In this document: in pieces, positions 11,147 to 23,900 of the stretch
How positions within the stretch are numbered: the first letter of the stretch is position 1
Layout: the number at the start of each line of letters is the position of its first letter
NCBI RefSeq assembly: GCF_002127325.2
Contig: NC_035441.2
Coordinates: 156,331,122 to 156,395,121, forward strand
Direction of reading: 5' to 3'
Length of the DNA: 64,000 nt
Source of the DNA: Helianthus annuus
Lineage: Eukaryota > Streptophyta > Magnoliopsida > Asterales > Asteraceae
Made by a program: the position numbers and the translations under genes
The notes under the pieces: generated by a model
Told to the model about the DNA's origin: nothing
The model's input: only the letters and a program-made list of their open reading frames with translations
Databases searched by the model: none

Positions 11147-11730
11147 ATGCGCCATGCGTCCATTTGGCTCAACTTTTATAAGTTACCAAAACCCATGCGC
11201 CATGCGTCCATTTGGCTCAACTTTTATAAGTTACCAAAACCCATGCGCCATGCGTCCATTTGGCTCAACTTTTATAAGTTACCAAAACACATGCGCCATG
11301 CGTCCATTTGGCTTAACTTTTACAAGTTGCCAAAACCTATGCGCCATGCGTCCATTTGGCTCAATTTTTATAAGTTACCAAAACACATGCGCCATGCGTC
11401 CATTTGGCTCAACTTTTATAAGTTACCAAAACACATGCGCCATGCGTCCATTTGGCTCAACTTTTATAAGTTACCAAAACCCATGCGCCATGCGTCCATT
11501 TGGCTCAACTTTTATAAGTTACCAAAACCCATGCGCCATGCGTCCATTTGGCTCAACTTTTATAAGTTATCAAAACACATGCGCCATGCGTCCATTTGGC
11601 TCAACTTTTACAAGTTGCCAAAACCCATGCGCCATGTGTCCATTTGGCTCAACTTTTATAAGTTACCAAAACACATACGCCATGCGTCCATTTGGCTCAA
11701 CTTTTACAAGTTGCCAAAATCCACGCGCCA
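11147..11730 (+). repeat. 48-bp minisatellite, about 12 copies
   Basis: Each unit carries CATGCGCCATGCGTCC followed by a run containing TTTGGCTC and TATAAGTT. Copies are nearly identical and start every 48 bp from about 11151. Because 48 is a multiple of three, two forward frames stay open and read as a 16-residue repeat. No codon bias, domain or start context supports a gene. The array lies against the LTR remnant downstream and may be an internal expansion of that LTR. Confidence 0.93.
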
Positions 11731-11739
11731 TACAACAAC

Positions 11740-12475
11740 GCCACAAAAACCACTACCCTTATAAGTCCGGAATCCCTCCTAGACGATCAACTCAAATAGA
11801 AGGCACACTGGACTGGGGGGACTTGAAGAGGTATGGTCTCAATTCCCTGCATACATGGCAGGGACCACACCACTTTCCCATCATACATGGCGCCTACATC
11901 AGCAAAATAATCCAGAAGCTTCTAGAAGCTTCTGGAAAACATCAAGGTGGCACCAAAGATGCTCTATCCGACAAAAAGGACAACACGCGTCACCAGTCGC
12001 CAAACGCCACATAGGCCTGCGACAAATCACGGAGCAGAACTGACGACGCCAGTACAACGTTTCCAACATGGGCAAATATAAGCGTGCCACGTGTACCACT
12101 ACACAGGTCACGGCAGAAGAGACCAAGAAGATATTCCCCTTGGTCGGACAGCTGGCGCGCAACCACAGCTGGCACAGCTGCTCCTCCCTCATTCACCTCC
12201 CGGCTATAAATAGGACCATTCATCATTCAGGTTGATCCATCTTACTCTCTATACTCACACACTCAACACACACTGTTTATTCCTCCTCAAAACAGTACTT
12301 ATTCTCACGCCGGAGCCTGGTTAAGAGGGAAACCCCCATATTCCCCTCTTAACGAGACTAACGGTGTTGCTGTTTTGCAGGATCCAAACCATTTGCACGA
12401 GTAGGAAAGGAGACTGAACCCACAGAAGAAATAACCCCATAGATTAACCTCAGTGTTACTCTGTGTTTCATCATC
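11740..12475 (+). mobile_element. Gypsy-type LTR remnant (unit 1)
   Basis: The sequence has the layout of a plant Gypsy LTR: a promoter with TATA, a short transcribed leader ending near CACTCAACACACACTG, a CTTATTCTCACGCCGGAG block, an inverted GGG/CCC hairpin region and a TTTTGCAGG end. It is homologous to 57641-58440. I suspect the Tat/Athila side of Gypsy from this layout. No intact internal region follows; an ATG at about 12480 opens a short frame that soon stops. Confidence 0.55.
12204..12212 (+). promoter_or_regulatory. TATA box of LTR remnant unit 1
   Basis: CTATAAATA preceded by a GC-rich stretch and followed about 30 bp later by a leader-like C/A-rich sequence. The same arrangement occurs at 58273-58282 in unit 2. 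Confidence 0.55.
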
Positions 12476-13349
12476 TACTATGGTCGACAAAATCACACAT
12501 GACACTTGGCAAAACCAACAAGATCTTTAAAGAACTAAGTCTCATGAGAGTAAGAAGACGTTCACAAAATTCACAAAGGGTGGTTACTACGTTATTCAGT
12601 GTCCCCCTTATTAACAAAGGAGGTTTTGGTAGCAATAGTCATAGTTATCAACATCTTGCCAACATAAAGTACATCCCTTTTGCTAACTTCCTACTTGATG
12701 AGAAATATGATCATTTTGATGATAACTCGAATGTTAAAACCGATGAATCCCACAACAATAATGATATGCCATATCAACATACAGAGGTTAACAACAAGAG
12801 TAAAGAAGCCCCAACCATAATGTTGGAGAGGGGCATAAGACACTAGATTGGTGGGAAAGTAAAGAGGTTGAAGCAACAAATCCTAAAGAGACCATTAAAA
12901 TAATTTTGGAGGGGACATAACATGCTAGATTGGTGAAGAGTTAAGAAATAACAAAGAGTAAAGAGAAGATGATATAATGTTGGATGACAGATAAGATGAT
13001 AGATTGATGAAGAGTAAATAAGTTAAAGTAACAAATTTTAAAGATTAGCAATGATATGTTGTTGGATAAAATAGAAATACGTTAGCATATATTGAGTGAT
13101 TTATGGAAGTGAAGAAGCTAAACAACACATCCACTGTATCTCCATACTCTAAGAACTCGAGGACAAGTTCTTTTAAAGTGAAACAGAATAATGAGAGGTC
13201 AATAGATCTTTAATTGATTTGTATGTGGTTCGATGGGAATGCTGGAAATAGTGAAGAAACAATCTCGTAACTCCCAAAAAAATTGTTTTAATAATTTTAG
13301 TTATATTTTAGATTGTTGCTAATTTTGACCAAAATATGTTCTCAGTTTA
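12476..13349. other. Degenerate intergenic DNA with a worn 75-83 bp repeat
   Basis: Between about 12815 and 13080 a word like TGTTGGAGAGGGG...AGATTGGTGAAGAG recurs three to four times at 75-83 bp spacing with many changes. A 127-residue reading frame at 12463-12846 matches nothing I recognise and is not called. The rest is AT-rich with no feature seen. Confidence 0.4.
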
Positions 13350-14010
13350 ACTTTTTTTTGAATGACGAATTTTTTGCTTCTTGTCAGGCTTGAACCCAAG
13401 ATTTTACACTTAAGTAGAGGTGTTCAAAAAACTCGTGGCTCGCAGCTCGCTCGAAAAAAGTTCGAAAAGAGCTCGGCTTGAAATTGGTTCGGTTGTAAAC
13501 GAGCCGGCTCGGCTCGGTTTGTAAATGAGCCGAGCTCGAGTTTGGCCTAGCTCGGCTCGCGAGCTCGTGAGCCAGCTCGATAAGGTATACAACCTTCATT
13601 TTTTGTCCCACATCGCTCAGAAGACAAAAATTAAGGGAGTATCTCCCCTATAAAAAATGTACAAAGTGAGTTAACTATTTATACTTGCATATTTAGCCAT
13701 TTGGTTAAATGTAATTGCAATTATGGCCCTTAGTCTATGAAAAGATTCATTTTTATGGCTTTTTAAGTAGTAAATTTTGCAATTCTTTTTTAGTTTGAGC
13801 TAGATCGAGACGAGCTGAGCTAGCTCAAATTATAATCGAGTCAAGCTCGAGCCTCAAATCTCAGCTTGATTTGAAATTCGAGCTCGAACCGAGCCAGCTC
13901 AAATTGAGCTCAAGCCGGGTCGAGCTCGGCTTGACTCGGCTCATTTACAGCCCTACACTCAAGTGTATTCAAAAGCTTTGTTTTGCCACTTGGCCACCAA
14001 TTATTTAGTT
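13350..14010 (-). mobile_element. Old tRNA-derived SINE, split by an hAT element
   Basis: On the minus strand the two halves (13964-14010 and 13350-13414) join into a SINE. It has Box A TGGCCAAGTGG, matching TRGYNNANNNG, Box B GGTTCAAGCC, and a short 3' A-run (T-run at 13352-13359). I could not find a clean target duplication, so it is old or truncated. Confidence 0.55.
13415..13955. mobile_element. Non-autonomous hAT-like element, 541 bp
   Basis: The termini are imperfect inverted repeats, TAGAGGTGTTCAAAAA at the left and TAGGGCTGTAAATGAG read inward from the right. They are flanked by 8-bp duplications CACTTAAG (13407-13414) and CACTCAAG (13956-13963) with one mismatch. An 8-bp duplication is diagnostic of the hAT superfamily. 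The interior is rich in GAGCTCG words in both orientations and has no transposase, so it needs a partner element to move. Confidence 0.8.
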
Positions 14011-14634
14011 ATTATGCAAATAACTTTTACTTAATGATTCAATTAATGTATTATCATATACACATGGGTTCTTTTACATTGTTTATGAAATCTATCTATT
14101 ATACTAAAGCAAAATAGTGTTTGACTTTTTGACCATGATGTGGCAATGCTCTTTGGCCAGATAATTGAGAATTTTGGGCGGCAATTGTATTTCCTTCTTC
14201 ATACATACGCTTTCTTCAATTTGGCAAGTAATCAATTCTCTCAATCAATTGAAATCATTCTCCAGGAAAATTGATTTCTCTTTACAAACATCACACATTT
14301 TGCTCTAGCTATCATCGTTCACCCACATTCAATTTTACAAACCCTAATTATCATATAGGTGAGTTGATTCTCTGGCGATTTCATACATCTGCGGTTTTAT
14401 TTGAAACACTCAATCTCTAGCAGGGTGATTCTCATCAAAGTGATTATTGGAAGCCCTAAATTGTAACCAGTGGAATTGAATCCAGGTATGTTTATTGTTT
14501 TTTACATCGATTATTCAAGCTTTTAATCTTACAATCCTAAAAACTTGTGATGTTGGTTACTCTCCTTCCTTTCAGCCGTCCATTGAGAAACCCTAAAATC
14601 TTCAGAAAAGTTTGAAGCTTGAGAGATAGAGACA

Positions 14635-14700
14635 ATGGAAACAAGTGGTGGTTGGAGCCATCCATCCATGTTTTATCATCTTTCCATCAGTCAACAAATG
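14635..14700 (+). pseudogene. Possible captured first exon, gene unknown
   Basis: A 22-codon frame starting METSGGW ends exactly at ATG|GTAAGT, a perfect plant donor site. It sits in the Helitron after a leader-like stretch. I do not recognise the peptide. It could equally be chance. Confidence 0.25.
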
Positions 14701-15742
14701 GTAAGTCGTAGGTGTTTTGATTCATCTGAATTTCAATTGAATGTTTCTTTTTTGAGCGAACCCTAACATGCTTAGCAAGGATTTCGTTCACTTGTGGTAT
14801 ACCCTAAATCTACTGATTCATTTTTTTTATGGTTTTTATTGTGAAGAGGTTTTGTTGATGAGTATGTTAGATAGTCAAAGCCATGGGATTTGAATCCTTT
14901 CTGATCAATGGTCATTTTCAGAAAATCCCAAATCTCAAATCTGGTATTAAAGAGATGGTTATGTGTTTTTTAACAGAAATGGTCTTGAAAATTATTTGGA
15001 TTGAATTGAATTAAGTTGAGTTAATTAAGGTTAGGGTTTATGTGAATAGTTGGGTTCAAGGGTTTATGTGTTTTAGAACAGAAATGAGGAAACTTACTGG
15101 AAAAAAAGTATTTCTGTTTTAATTTCTTTTTTGTAAGAAGCCCCACTGTTATTGATCTGCAAATCCTTGGTTACCACTCCACATTAAATCATATTACTAT
15201 CGTATTTTAGGGTTTTTTAAACAACCGTTATTTAATCTAAAATCTGAATCTTGAATCGTGTTTGATGTTTTTTTTATAAATGCTCATCTTTTTAATGGTT
15301 AAACTTGACATTGGATCTGATGAGTCACCAATCAGGTACATAATACTCAAGAGTATATTCTCTCCGATTGTTTGGTGTGGATTTCTCCCAATTAGAGGTA
15401 TGACTCCATCTTTTAACAAACTATCAATGCTGATTTTGGGTTTTTTGTTATCTCGATGAATGTTCTTACTGGCCTAATTTTGAGCTTAAACCCCCTTTTT
15501 CTAAGTTGAATTCTCATAGATGTAAGATGGTATGAATACGTAAGATGGTTCAGATACGTAATTTGATCCTGAAGTGACCTTCAATTATTTTAGATTTGCA
15601 AACATTCTGATGTTTAAGCACTTTTTAAATCACACCATGTATGACGTTTTCATTATAGCCTACTAAATACTTCCAAAAACTAAAATTTAAGTTTTTTTTT
15701 AATTATATTTAGCACACTGAATGTTTATAACAAACTCAGAAA

Positions 15743-15979
15743 ATGGATGAGAGTTTTGGATCAAGAGCAATAGAGACTTTTAAGCTTTTTGGTGTATGGG
15801 GGACTCAAACAATGGGATCGAATGGCAGAGTAGAGAAGTCTATGTTGGATGGATTATCAAGACAAGGGTCATTGTATAACCTAACATTGGATGAAGCTCA
15901 ACAGCAGTTAGGGGATTTAGGGAAGCGTTTTAGTAGTATGAATCTAGATGAGCTTTTGAAGAGTGCTTATAGTGCTTAA
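15743..15979 (+). pseudogene. Captured fragment of AREB3/ABI5-like bZIP transcription factor
   Basis: The 78-residue frame contains the conserved group-A bZIP blocks: a C1-like segment, LSRQGSLYNLTLDEAQQQLG and SSMNLDELLK. In complete proteins these are phosphorylated N-terminal motifs acting in abscisic acid signalling. The frame stops (TAA 15977-15979) just after the second block, although coding-like sequence continues briefly (T-N-Q-E-A-S). The leucine zipper and basic region are absent. The fragment lies inside a Helitron, so it is best read as transduplicated gene debris, not a working gene. The family call rests on remembered motifs. Confidence 0.65.
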
Positions 15980-18052
15980 ACTAATCAAGAGGCGAGTAGT
16001 AACACGGTTGATTATACAGAGCTCACGCAGCTTGATTCGGGTGTGACGAAGAAGAGAATCTTGAACAGCAGTAAACGCAGTGGATAAACTATCAAAGTCC
16101 TGCAATTCAGCAGCAGAATGTGATTATGGCGGGTCATTATCAAGTTTAGCAATCAGTTCCAGGTACCTCTTTAGGGGGTGTGGGTTATTTTAAAGATATT
16201 GTTAGAGGGTTGCATGCTCAAACTGATAAAAGATAATATGCATTTGAGGAAAAACATTATAGAAAGGCAAGTTGGCTTAACTTTTCTCTTAGAATTTTGA
16301 TCATTTATTAATTCTAATATATATTGATTTTAACTATTCTTTTGTATTTCAGCACTACCAACTTACTTATCTACTAGGGAGGCAATGGTAACAAATCTTC
16401 TAGACTTCTACTGGTAATAAAGACTTCTGCAGCCATTAAAAATCTTGAAATTTTAATTGTTTAGCATGTTTTATTCTTTTAAATTTGTAAGTGAGAATAG
16501 TTATTCATGCCAGGTGCATGTTGTATGAGCAAATGTATTTGAGACTTTGGTTAGGTTTATATCTGGACCAGTTCATTTGATTATATATTTAAATATTTTT
16601 TTAAGTTGTTGCAGTGTTTGTGTTTTTGTCTATTACTTTTTATGTTTTTTCAAAGAAATAGGTACTCACTTTCCCGTTGCAGTGTTGATAGCCTATTGTA
16701 TAAGTCTATTTTGAGTTCTTTTATTTTTGTTTATATACATGTATATACAAAGACTTTCCTCCCTTAATCTTGATTTTTCGCTATATTTTCTAACCCTAAT
16801 TAAGCCCATCATTTCTTGCAGGTTGGAACGCATCGAACTATAATCGAGTTCCCGTGTGCAGATAATAATACACAACGAAGTGCCACATACCTACCCGAAG
16901 GTTAGCTTTTGGTGCTGATGGATTTTGTTGACTTTTTTCTTTTCCTTAAGGATATTATAACGAAGTATTCTCATTACTGGTCACGTTTGATTAGGGAACA
17001 CAAATTATTATATTCAATCTAAAGGTGGATATCTCGACCCATTTACTTGACATATACAAAAAATGACATGATTTAACCAAAAATGTTTTCGACCCATTGT
17101 CCCTACCTTTTGACCCATTAGCTGCTAAAACTGACAATTAACATCCCATGATATATATATATTGGGTTTTTAGGTTAGACAAGACAAAATTAGAAGCCAT
17201 TGATTCTTTGATGAGAAAAGCTGGTTACAGTGGCACCATAACTGAATCAGTTAGGAAGCGTATCCAACTAACCGATTTGACACATGATATCTATTGAAAC
17301 CAATAATGTCATGAATTTTTTTTTGCGAAACAGGTAATTATGTTGCCCGCCAAGTGTTCGATTAAATGTCTAATTGAATTTGGGTTTTGCCCGTCAGGTG
17401 TTTTTTGAAATGTCTAATTGAATTTTGCTTTTGGTTTTGTAGGTGTTTATTAGAGTGGATTACTTTATTTTTTCCATAAAAAGATGATTGGTTAAGAGTT
17501 GCAAGTGTATTTATTTTCCAGGTTGCATCGCTATGCTATGTCTCATTTTCACTATAAACTACCAACAAAAGCCTTAACTGGGAAATTGCAGTTGTTTTAG
17601 TCCATGGAGTAGCATGCCTCTTTTATTTTCACAAACTTGATTTTGGTGGTTTTTTGAAAGACTTCTCTACTACAAGCATTTTGTTATGATCAAAATGATC
17701 ATTTTTTCACTAGCAATATTCCATCAGTCTTATACTAATTTGCACAGGTATGTAGCTTATAGCTATATATTGTAGTATTCGGCATTATTATTTGAGAAGC
17801 TTACAATGGTTATGCTTCCTCTTCCAACTACTCTGTAAAGATTAGTTTTCGATGGGAAGTAGAAAGCTGCTCGACATTTTTGTCGGCATTATTGGTTTCT
17901 TTGAGAAATAAGAATGACCAATATGTTAACTTTGAAATTTATTCGAATCCTGATGGCAATTTGAGCATCATAAGTTCGTAACTTTGAGATCAGGAAGCTG
18001 GATCACAACCGATTCAGATTGTAAGTTTCTTTAATTGTACAATTTATTATTA
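15980..18052 (+). other. Helitron interior, no further gene recognised
   Basis: AT-rich DNA with several short frames and splice-like junctions. A frame near 17180-17270 (beginning D-K-T-K-L-E-A-I-D-S-L) could be another captured exon; I do not recognise it. Confidence 0.35.
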
Positions 18053-18057
18053 AAAAT
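18053..18057. repeat. TSD of Tekay-1 (AAAAT), partner 29462-29466
   Basis: Five identical bases flank the element on both sides, as expected for Gypsy integrase. Confidence 0.9.
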
Positions 18058-20850
18058 TGTCACACCCCAACCGATGGCGGAATCATCGGGGCGCGGCACT
18101 GAGCGAAACAGATTGTTCAGAAGTTTCCACAACAACTATCATACAATTCAGTTATATAACACGTCCCATACCGTGTCCCAAATAATAACAAGTTATCATA
18201 GAAATCAACTAAACAATATGGGAACTGTTCCGACAACTCAAATTCTTAATTATTACAGACCGAAAGTAAATATTGTTTTAAGACTTCTAGACGGCTAACT
18301 ATAGATCTCACTGACTACAGGTGCCAGTACAAGATCTACAGATAATTATGACCCTGGAGCAGGTATGTGGACACTGTCCTAAGGTCACAGGCTCCTAGAA
18401 GCTTATTATTGCCTCGCTTCCCTAGCACGCTAGTAGCTTAAACACCTGTCACATACGTTAAAATAAAAGTCAATACATATAATGTAAAGGTGAGTACACA
18501 AGTTTGATATAGCATATAGAGTTCGAATAGTTTACGCATAACCAAGCACGTACACAAGGGCAAACGATGCATGTAATTTATCAACATGGGACCATCGATA
18601 CCAACGACTTCGAGTTGACTGTCCGAGACAGTTCGCGATACATGATTACCACTGTAATCCATGCAAGTAATTGTCCTTAGCAACCCCCGTGTGAACGGGT
18701 GCTGAGTCCAAACTATAGTACTACGTTGCTAAAGCAGGCAGATAGCACTCCACGTGTAAACATAATAAACAGCAATCATTTAGACAAGTAATACATGCAA
18801 GTAGGTTAGCGTTCAAATAGTTTGTGTTGTTTGTGAATTTGATAGATTACGTATGTAACACCCAAAAGTGCTGAAAGCAAAAAGGGATCGAGTATACTCA
18901 CAGTGGTTGGTTGTGGATTGAGAGGAGCACTGAGAATAGGTTAGCCTGAATAGTTCGATAACACAACGATGAGTAATGCGGAAAAGTGAACAATGTACTT
19001 GGATCGAGTAGGCCATTCGATCGGACAGCAGTTCGATCGAGTGGGCTGTTCGATTGGTTTGAAAGTCCGTTCGAACATCCATTCGATCGGCTGGCTGGCT
19101 CGATCGGCTGGTTCCTTCAAGTGGATTGTTTCTTCCTTTGATGTGAAAGATGTGTTTGTGTATGATGGTTTGTACTACCTTTCAGGTTGGCCGATCGAAC
19201 AGCTGTTCGATCGGTTAGCCCAACCGATCGGCTAGCACTTCATTGTTTTCAAATATGTCACTCGATCGGTTGGCATGTTCGATCGGGTGACATTCCAACG
19301 TTTCGAAAAGTCTAAGTGTTTTGAAGTATAGTATCTCATGATTCGAGCAGTAATGATTACAATCGAGTGGCGTAGTCGATCGAACAGTACCTCGTCAATA
19401 CTACACTTCATGAGTTTGTGGGACTAAGTGCTAGTCGATCGGTTAGCCTAGTCGATCGGCTGGCATAGTCGTTCGGTTGGGCTGTTCGATCGAACAGCCT
19501 AGCCGTTCGGCCAGCTTCTCGATTCGGTTAACCTATCACTTAACACTTGGTTATTCCCGTTGATTGTGGATGTTTTAGAGATAGTTTGACTACGAGTTGA
19601 ACCACAAAGCTGAAGTCCCTACTTAGTCTACTGACTCGAGCAGGAATCACCCAAGCTCGGCCAGAGACGGTTTGGAACCTAAGTTTAACGTTTAACCCGA
19701 AATCGGTATATCTCTCGGTGGAACCCGAATCTTGAACCATGTGTTTGTTTAGATTGATTTATAAATCGGTTCAAGTCTCGTTTTCACCTTTTTGAGTGTA
19801 AAAGAGTTGAAAGATAGATGAAACCCATCTTCCAATCCTTTTCCACCGTGAAATGTTAAGATCTTTGGAAGATTTTAGGTTATTGATGTGGAAATCGGTT
19901 AGATCTAGCTTATTCATGGTTGAATGAAGTCAAGAACATGAAGTTCTTGATGAACACCAAGAACACCATGATGACATCACTCAAGAACACCTAGATCTTG
20001 GTGATTTCATGGATGAAATCCAAGTTTTGAAAGATAGAAAGATGAAGAATCGATTAATGAACAAAAACGTACAAAGATTAGAGCGAAATACTTACCGGTT
20101 TGAGAGAAATCTGAGATTTAGTGAGAAGAAGAGGCTGGTCGGTCAGAGCTTTTCCAAAAGTGGAAAGGTTGACAAAGACAGCCCTATTTATAGGCTTCCA
20201 AAAGAGGAAAGGGTCAGCTGATCGAACAGCATCCCTGATCGAGCAGCTGTCCGATCGAACAGCCTGTTCGATCGGCTAGCCTGTTCGATCAGGTTGCCCT
20301 GTTCGATCGGCTTGCCTGGTTTTGAGTGTTTTGCGACGATTTTTGATATTTCGACTTAGAACGATGATTCGAGAATGATAGAATTCCTAATCAAATTACT
20401 TTTAGTCTCAACTACTATATCTAACATACGAGCATCCTTACAACCATTTCGGGTTCGATTTCCATTGAGTTTGATTCACCTTTGAGTCTTGATTGATTTG
20501 ATCGATTCACCACACACTTAACATAAAAGTAAACATGCACAAGTAACACATAAGGCACACACACACGTATAAAAAGTACTAAAATCTCCACACTTGAGTT
20601 TGATGATTGATTTGATTAGCTTGATTATTGATTGACTAGCTTTATTGCATTGTTACTTCCTATCACTTACAGTCGGTCGTTGATTCACAGTTCGATTATC
20701 GGTCGATTAGTTTGATTATACAACACTTACTCCAAATAATACGAAAATCAAAATGAAACTAAAATGAAATTAATCTTTATTAATCTTTAATTCCAATAAC
20801 AGTCAACACTTGACTTTGACTTTGACTTTAGGAAAACACGGGGTGTTACA
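18058..20850 (-). repeat. 3' LTR of Tekay-1 (2793 bp)
   Basis: In plus orientation it starts TGTCACACCCC and ends GGTGTTACA. It holds a dense cluster of TTCGATCGAAC and CGATCGGC words (about 19000-19520 and 20218-20320). Short open frames here are duplicated in the other LTR and are not genes. Confidence 0.93.
20184..20193 (-). promoter_or_regulatory. TATA box in Tekay-1 LTR (copy at 28760-28769)
   Basis: The minus strand reads CTATAAATAG. The copy at 28760-28769 in the 5' LTR would drive the genomic RNA. Solo LTR A has the same box at 63335-63344. Confidence 0.6.
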
Positions 20851-20867
20851 GTCTCCCCTCCTTTAGG
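20851..20867 (-). other. Polypurine tract of Tekay-1
   Basis: The minus strand reads AAAGGAGGGGAGAC directly before the 3' LTR. Just upstream is the palindrome TTTCGGGACGAAA, which recurs at the same place in Tekay-2 and Tekay-3. Confidence 0.85.
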
Positions 20868-20937
20868 GAATTTCGTCCCGAAATTAGGCCGAGAACCGTA
20901 CATCGCCGTGTGATTTTACCAATTTGATGCTTCAGAT

Positions 20938-23900
20938 CTATCTGAACAACTGCGGGTACTTGGCCTTCATGTCACTTTCGAGTTCCCAAGTGAACTCCGC
21001 GCCTCGTTTGCCTTCCCATCGTACCTTTACAATAGGAATGCGAGAGCGTCTGAGTTGCTTGGTCTGTCGGTCCATGATTTCGACAGGCTTTTCCACGAAG
21101 TGTAGCGTCTCATTGACCTGAAGATCGTCGAGTGGTATTATCGCGTCGTGGTCGGCTACGCATTTTCGAAGGTTTGAAATATGGAAAGTCGGGTGGACAT
21201 TGCTGAGTTCCTCCGGTAATTCGAGTTTGTAGGCAACCTTACCGATCCTTTCCAGAATCTTAAAAGGTCCAACAAATCGAGGCGCAAGTTTCCCTCTTTT
21301 GCCGAATCGGACTACTCCCTTCCAAGGTGATACCTTTAGGAGCACGTAGTCACCAACTGCAAATTCGCGGGGCCTGCGTCGTTTATCGGCGTACATCTTT
21401 TGTCTGTCCCGGGCCTTCACCAAATTTTCCCTTATCTGGTGGATCTTGTCAGTCGTTTCTTGCAGAATCTCGGGCCCAGTCAATTGTGAATGACCGACCT
21501 CGTGCCATACAATAGGCGAGCGACATCTCCTACCATACAAGGCTTCGAAAGGTGCCATTTCGATGCTGGAGTGATAGCTATTATTGTACGAAAATTCGAC
21601 TAACGGTAGGTGTTTGCTCCAACTACCACCAAAATCAATAACACACGCACGGAGCATGTCTTCAATAGTACGAATCGTTCTTTCAGTCTGCCCGTCGGTT
21701 TGCGGGTGGAATGCGGTACTCAAATTCAGCGTCGTACCAAGAGCTGCTTGAAAAGTTTCCCACAATCTCGATGTAAACCGAGCATCGCGATCCGAAATGA
21801 TGTCTCGAGGCGTACCATGATTCTTAATGATCTCGTCGGTGTAGATTTGGGCTAGCTTGGCCACCTTATAGTCTTCTCGTATTGGCAGAAAGTGGGCTGA
21901 TTTGGTTAGACGGTCGACTATGACCCAAATACTGTCGTAACCTGATGGCGTGGTCGGAAGCTTAGTTATGAAATCCATAGCTATGCTTTCCCACTTCCAT
22001 ACGGGTATCGGCGGTTGTTCGAGTAAGCCTGAAGGTCTTTGGTGTTCAGCCTTGACTCTTGCACAAGTTAAACAGCTACCAACATATAGAGCAATATCTC
22101 TTTTCATCCCAGGCCACCAGTACTTGTAGCGAAGGTCCTGGTACATCTTGTCCGCACCGGGATGAATGGAATATCGGGATTTGTGGGCTTCGTTCATGAT
22201 GATCTTTCGCAAATCTGTCCTCCTCGGAACCCAGATTCGGTCCAGATAATAGAATATCCCGTTGGCTTTGCTCACGAGCTGAGTTCCATCGTGATAGATT
22301 CGTTCCTTCTTCAACGTACGCTCGTTAAAGCAAGCGTGTTGTGCTTCGCGGATGAGAGCTTCGAGGTTATACCGAGCCTGGATGTTTCGAACACCTATCA
22401 CGTAATTCTTTCTGCTGAGGGCGTCTGCAACTACATTCGCCTTGCCTGGGTGATAACGGATCTCACAATCGTAGTCGTTGAGAAGTTCTACCCATCGGCG
22501 TTGACGCATATTGAGTTCTCTCTGGTTAAAGATATGTTGTAAGCTCTTGTGATCGGTGAAGATCGTACACTTTGTACCATACAGGTAGTGTCGCCAAATC
22601 TTTAAGGCAAAGACAACTGCGCCTAGCTCGAGGTCGTGGGTTGTATAGTTCTTCTCGTGGATTTTGAGCTGTCGAGATGCGTAAGCTATAACCTTGTCTC
22701 GTTGCATGAGAACACAGCCAAGTCCAAGGTTTGAAGCATCACAATAGACAACGAAGTCATCGCTTCCGTCCGGCAGTGTAAGAACTGGTGCATGGCACAG
22801 CATGTGTTTGAGGGTTTGGAAGGCAGTCTCCTGCGCGGTTCCCCACACAAAAGGCTTGTCTTTATGAGTAAGGGAGGTAAGCGGTACAGCAATCTTTGAG
22901 AATCCTTCGATGAATCGCCGGTAGTAACCAGCTAATCCGAGAAAAGAGCGAACTTCTGACGGATTCTTTGGCGTAACCCATCCCTTGACTGCCTCAATCT
23001 TTGCAGGATCAACGTGTATACCCCGACTATTCACAATGTGACCCAGAAATTGAACCTCCTCCAACCAGAACTCACACTTGGAGAATTTGGCGTAGAGTTG
23101 GTTTCCCTGAAGCAACTCGAGAACCAATCGCAAATGCTGCGCATGTTCGGCCCTCGATCTGGAATAGATCAGGACATCGTCGATGAATACAATGACGAAA
23201 CGGTCTAAGAACGGTTTACACACGCGATTCATCAGATCCATAAAGACCGCGGGTGCGTTGGTCAAACCAAAAGGCATGACAACAAATTCGTAGTGGCCGT
23301 ATCGGGTTCGAAAAGCGGTTTTGGGTATGTCTTCCTCTTGAATCCGCAACTGATGGTAGCCTGAACGTAGATCAATCTTGGAGAAACACTGAGCACCTTG
23401 TAACTGGTCAAACAGATCATCGATTCTTGGTAAAGGGTATCGGTTCTTGATGGTCAGCTTGTTCAATTCCCGGTAATCGATGCACATTCGGAACGACCCG
23501 TCCTTCTTTTTGACGAAAAGGACTGGTGCGCCCCATGGAGAAGTGCTCGGGCGAATGAAGCCTTTTTCAAGTAACTCTTGGAGTTGGTTTGAGAGTTCTC
23601 GCATCTCAGATGGAGCGAGTCGATACGGAGCTTTGGCCACTGGGTTGGCTCCTGGAATAAGGTCGATTCGAAAGTCGATATCACGACTTGGAGGTAATCC
23701 AGGAAGATCATCAGGGAACACCTGAGGAAATTCTCGGACAACAGGAACATCCTTGACTTCAACTTTCCTTTTCTTGTCCGTCTCTGCTACAACAATGTTG
23801 GCCAAGAAGGCTCGATATTCCTTGCGGAGATATTTGCGAGCTTGAAGACAGGACATGAGCTTGAGATCTTTTGCAGTAGTTTCACCATAAACACATAGAA

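Noticed and set aside
10976..12014. Long forward reading frames of 262 and 286 codons
   Set aside because: They are produced by a 48-bp tandem repeat whose period is a multiple of three; two frames are open at once and neither has a domain.
12463..12846. 127-codon frame after the LTR remnant
   Set aside because: No motif, no homologue recognised; AT-rich low-complexity tail. Might hold a worn piece of gag but I cannot support it.
18058..20850. Several 60-90 codon frames in the Tekay-1 LTR and their copies in the other LTR
   Set aside because: All are inside LTRs, short and overlapping on both strands; conserved only because the LTRs are nearly identical.
23463..23762. Frames opposite or within the Tekay-1 polyprotein
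   Set aside because: Shadows of the strongly conserved RT-coding frame; no independent start context or domain.
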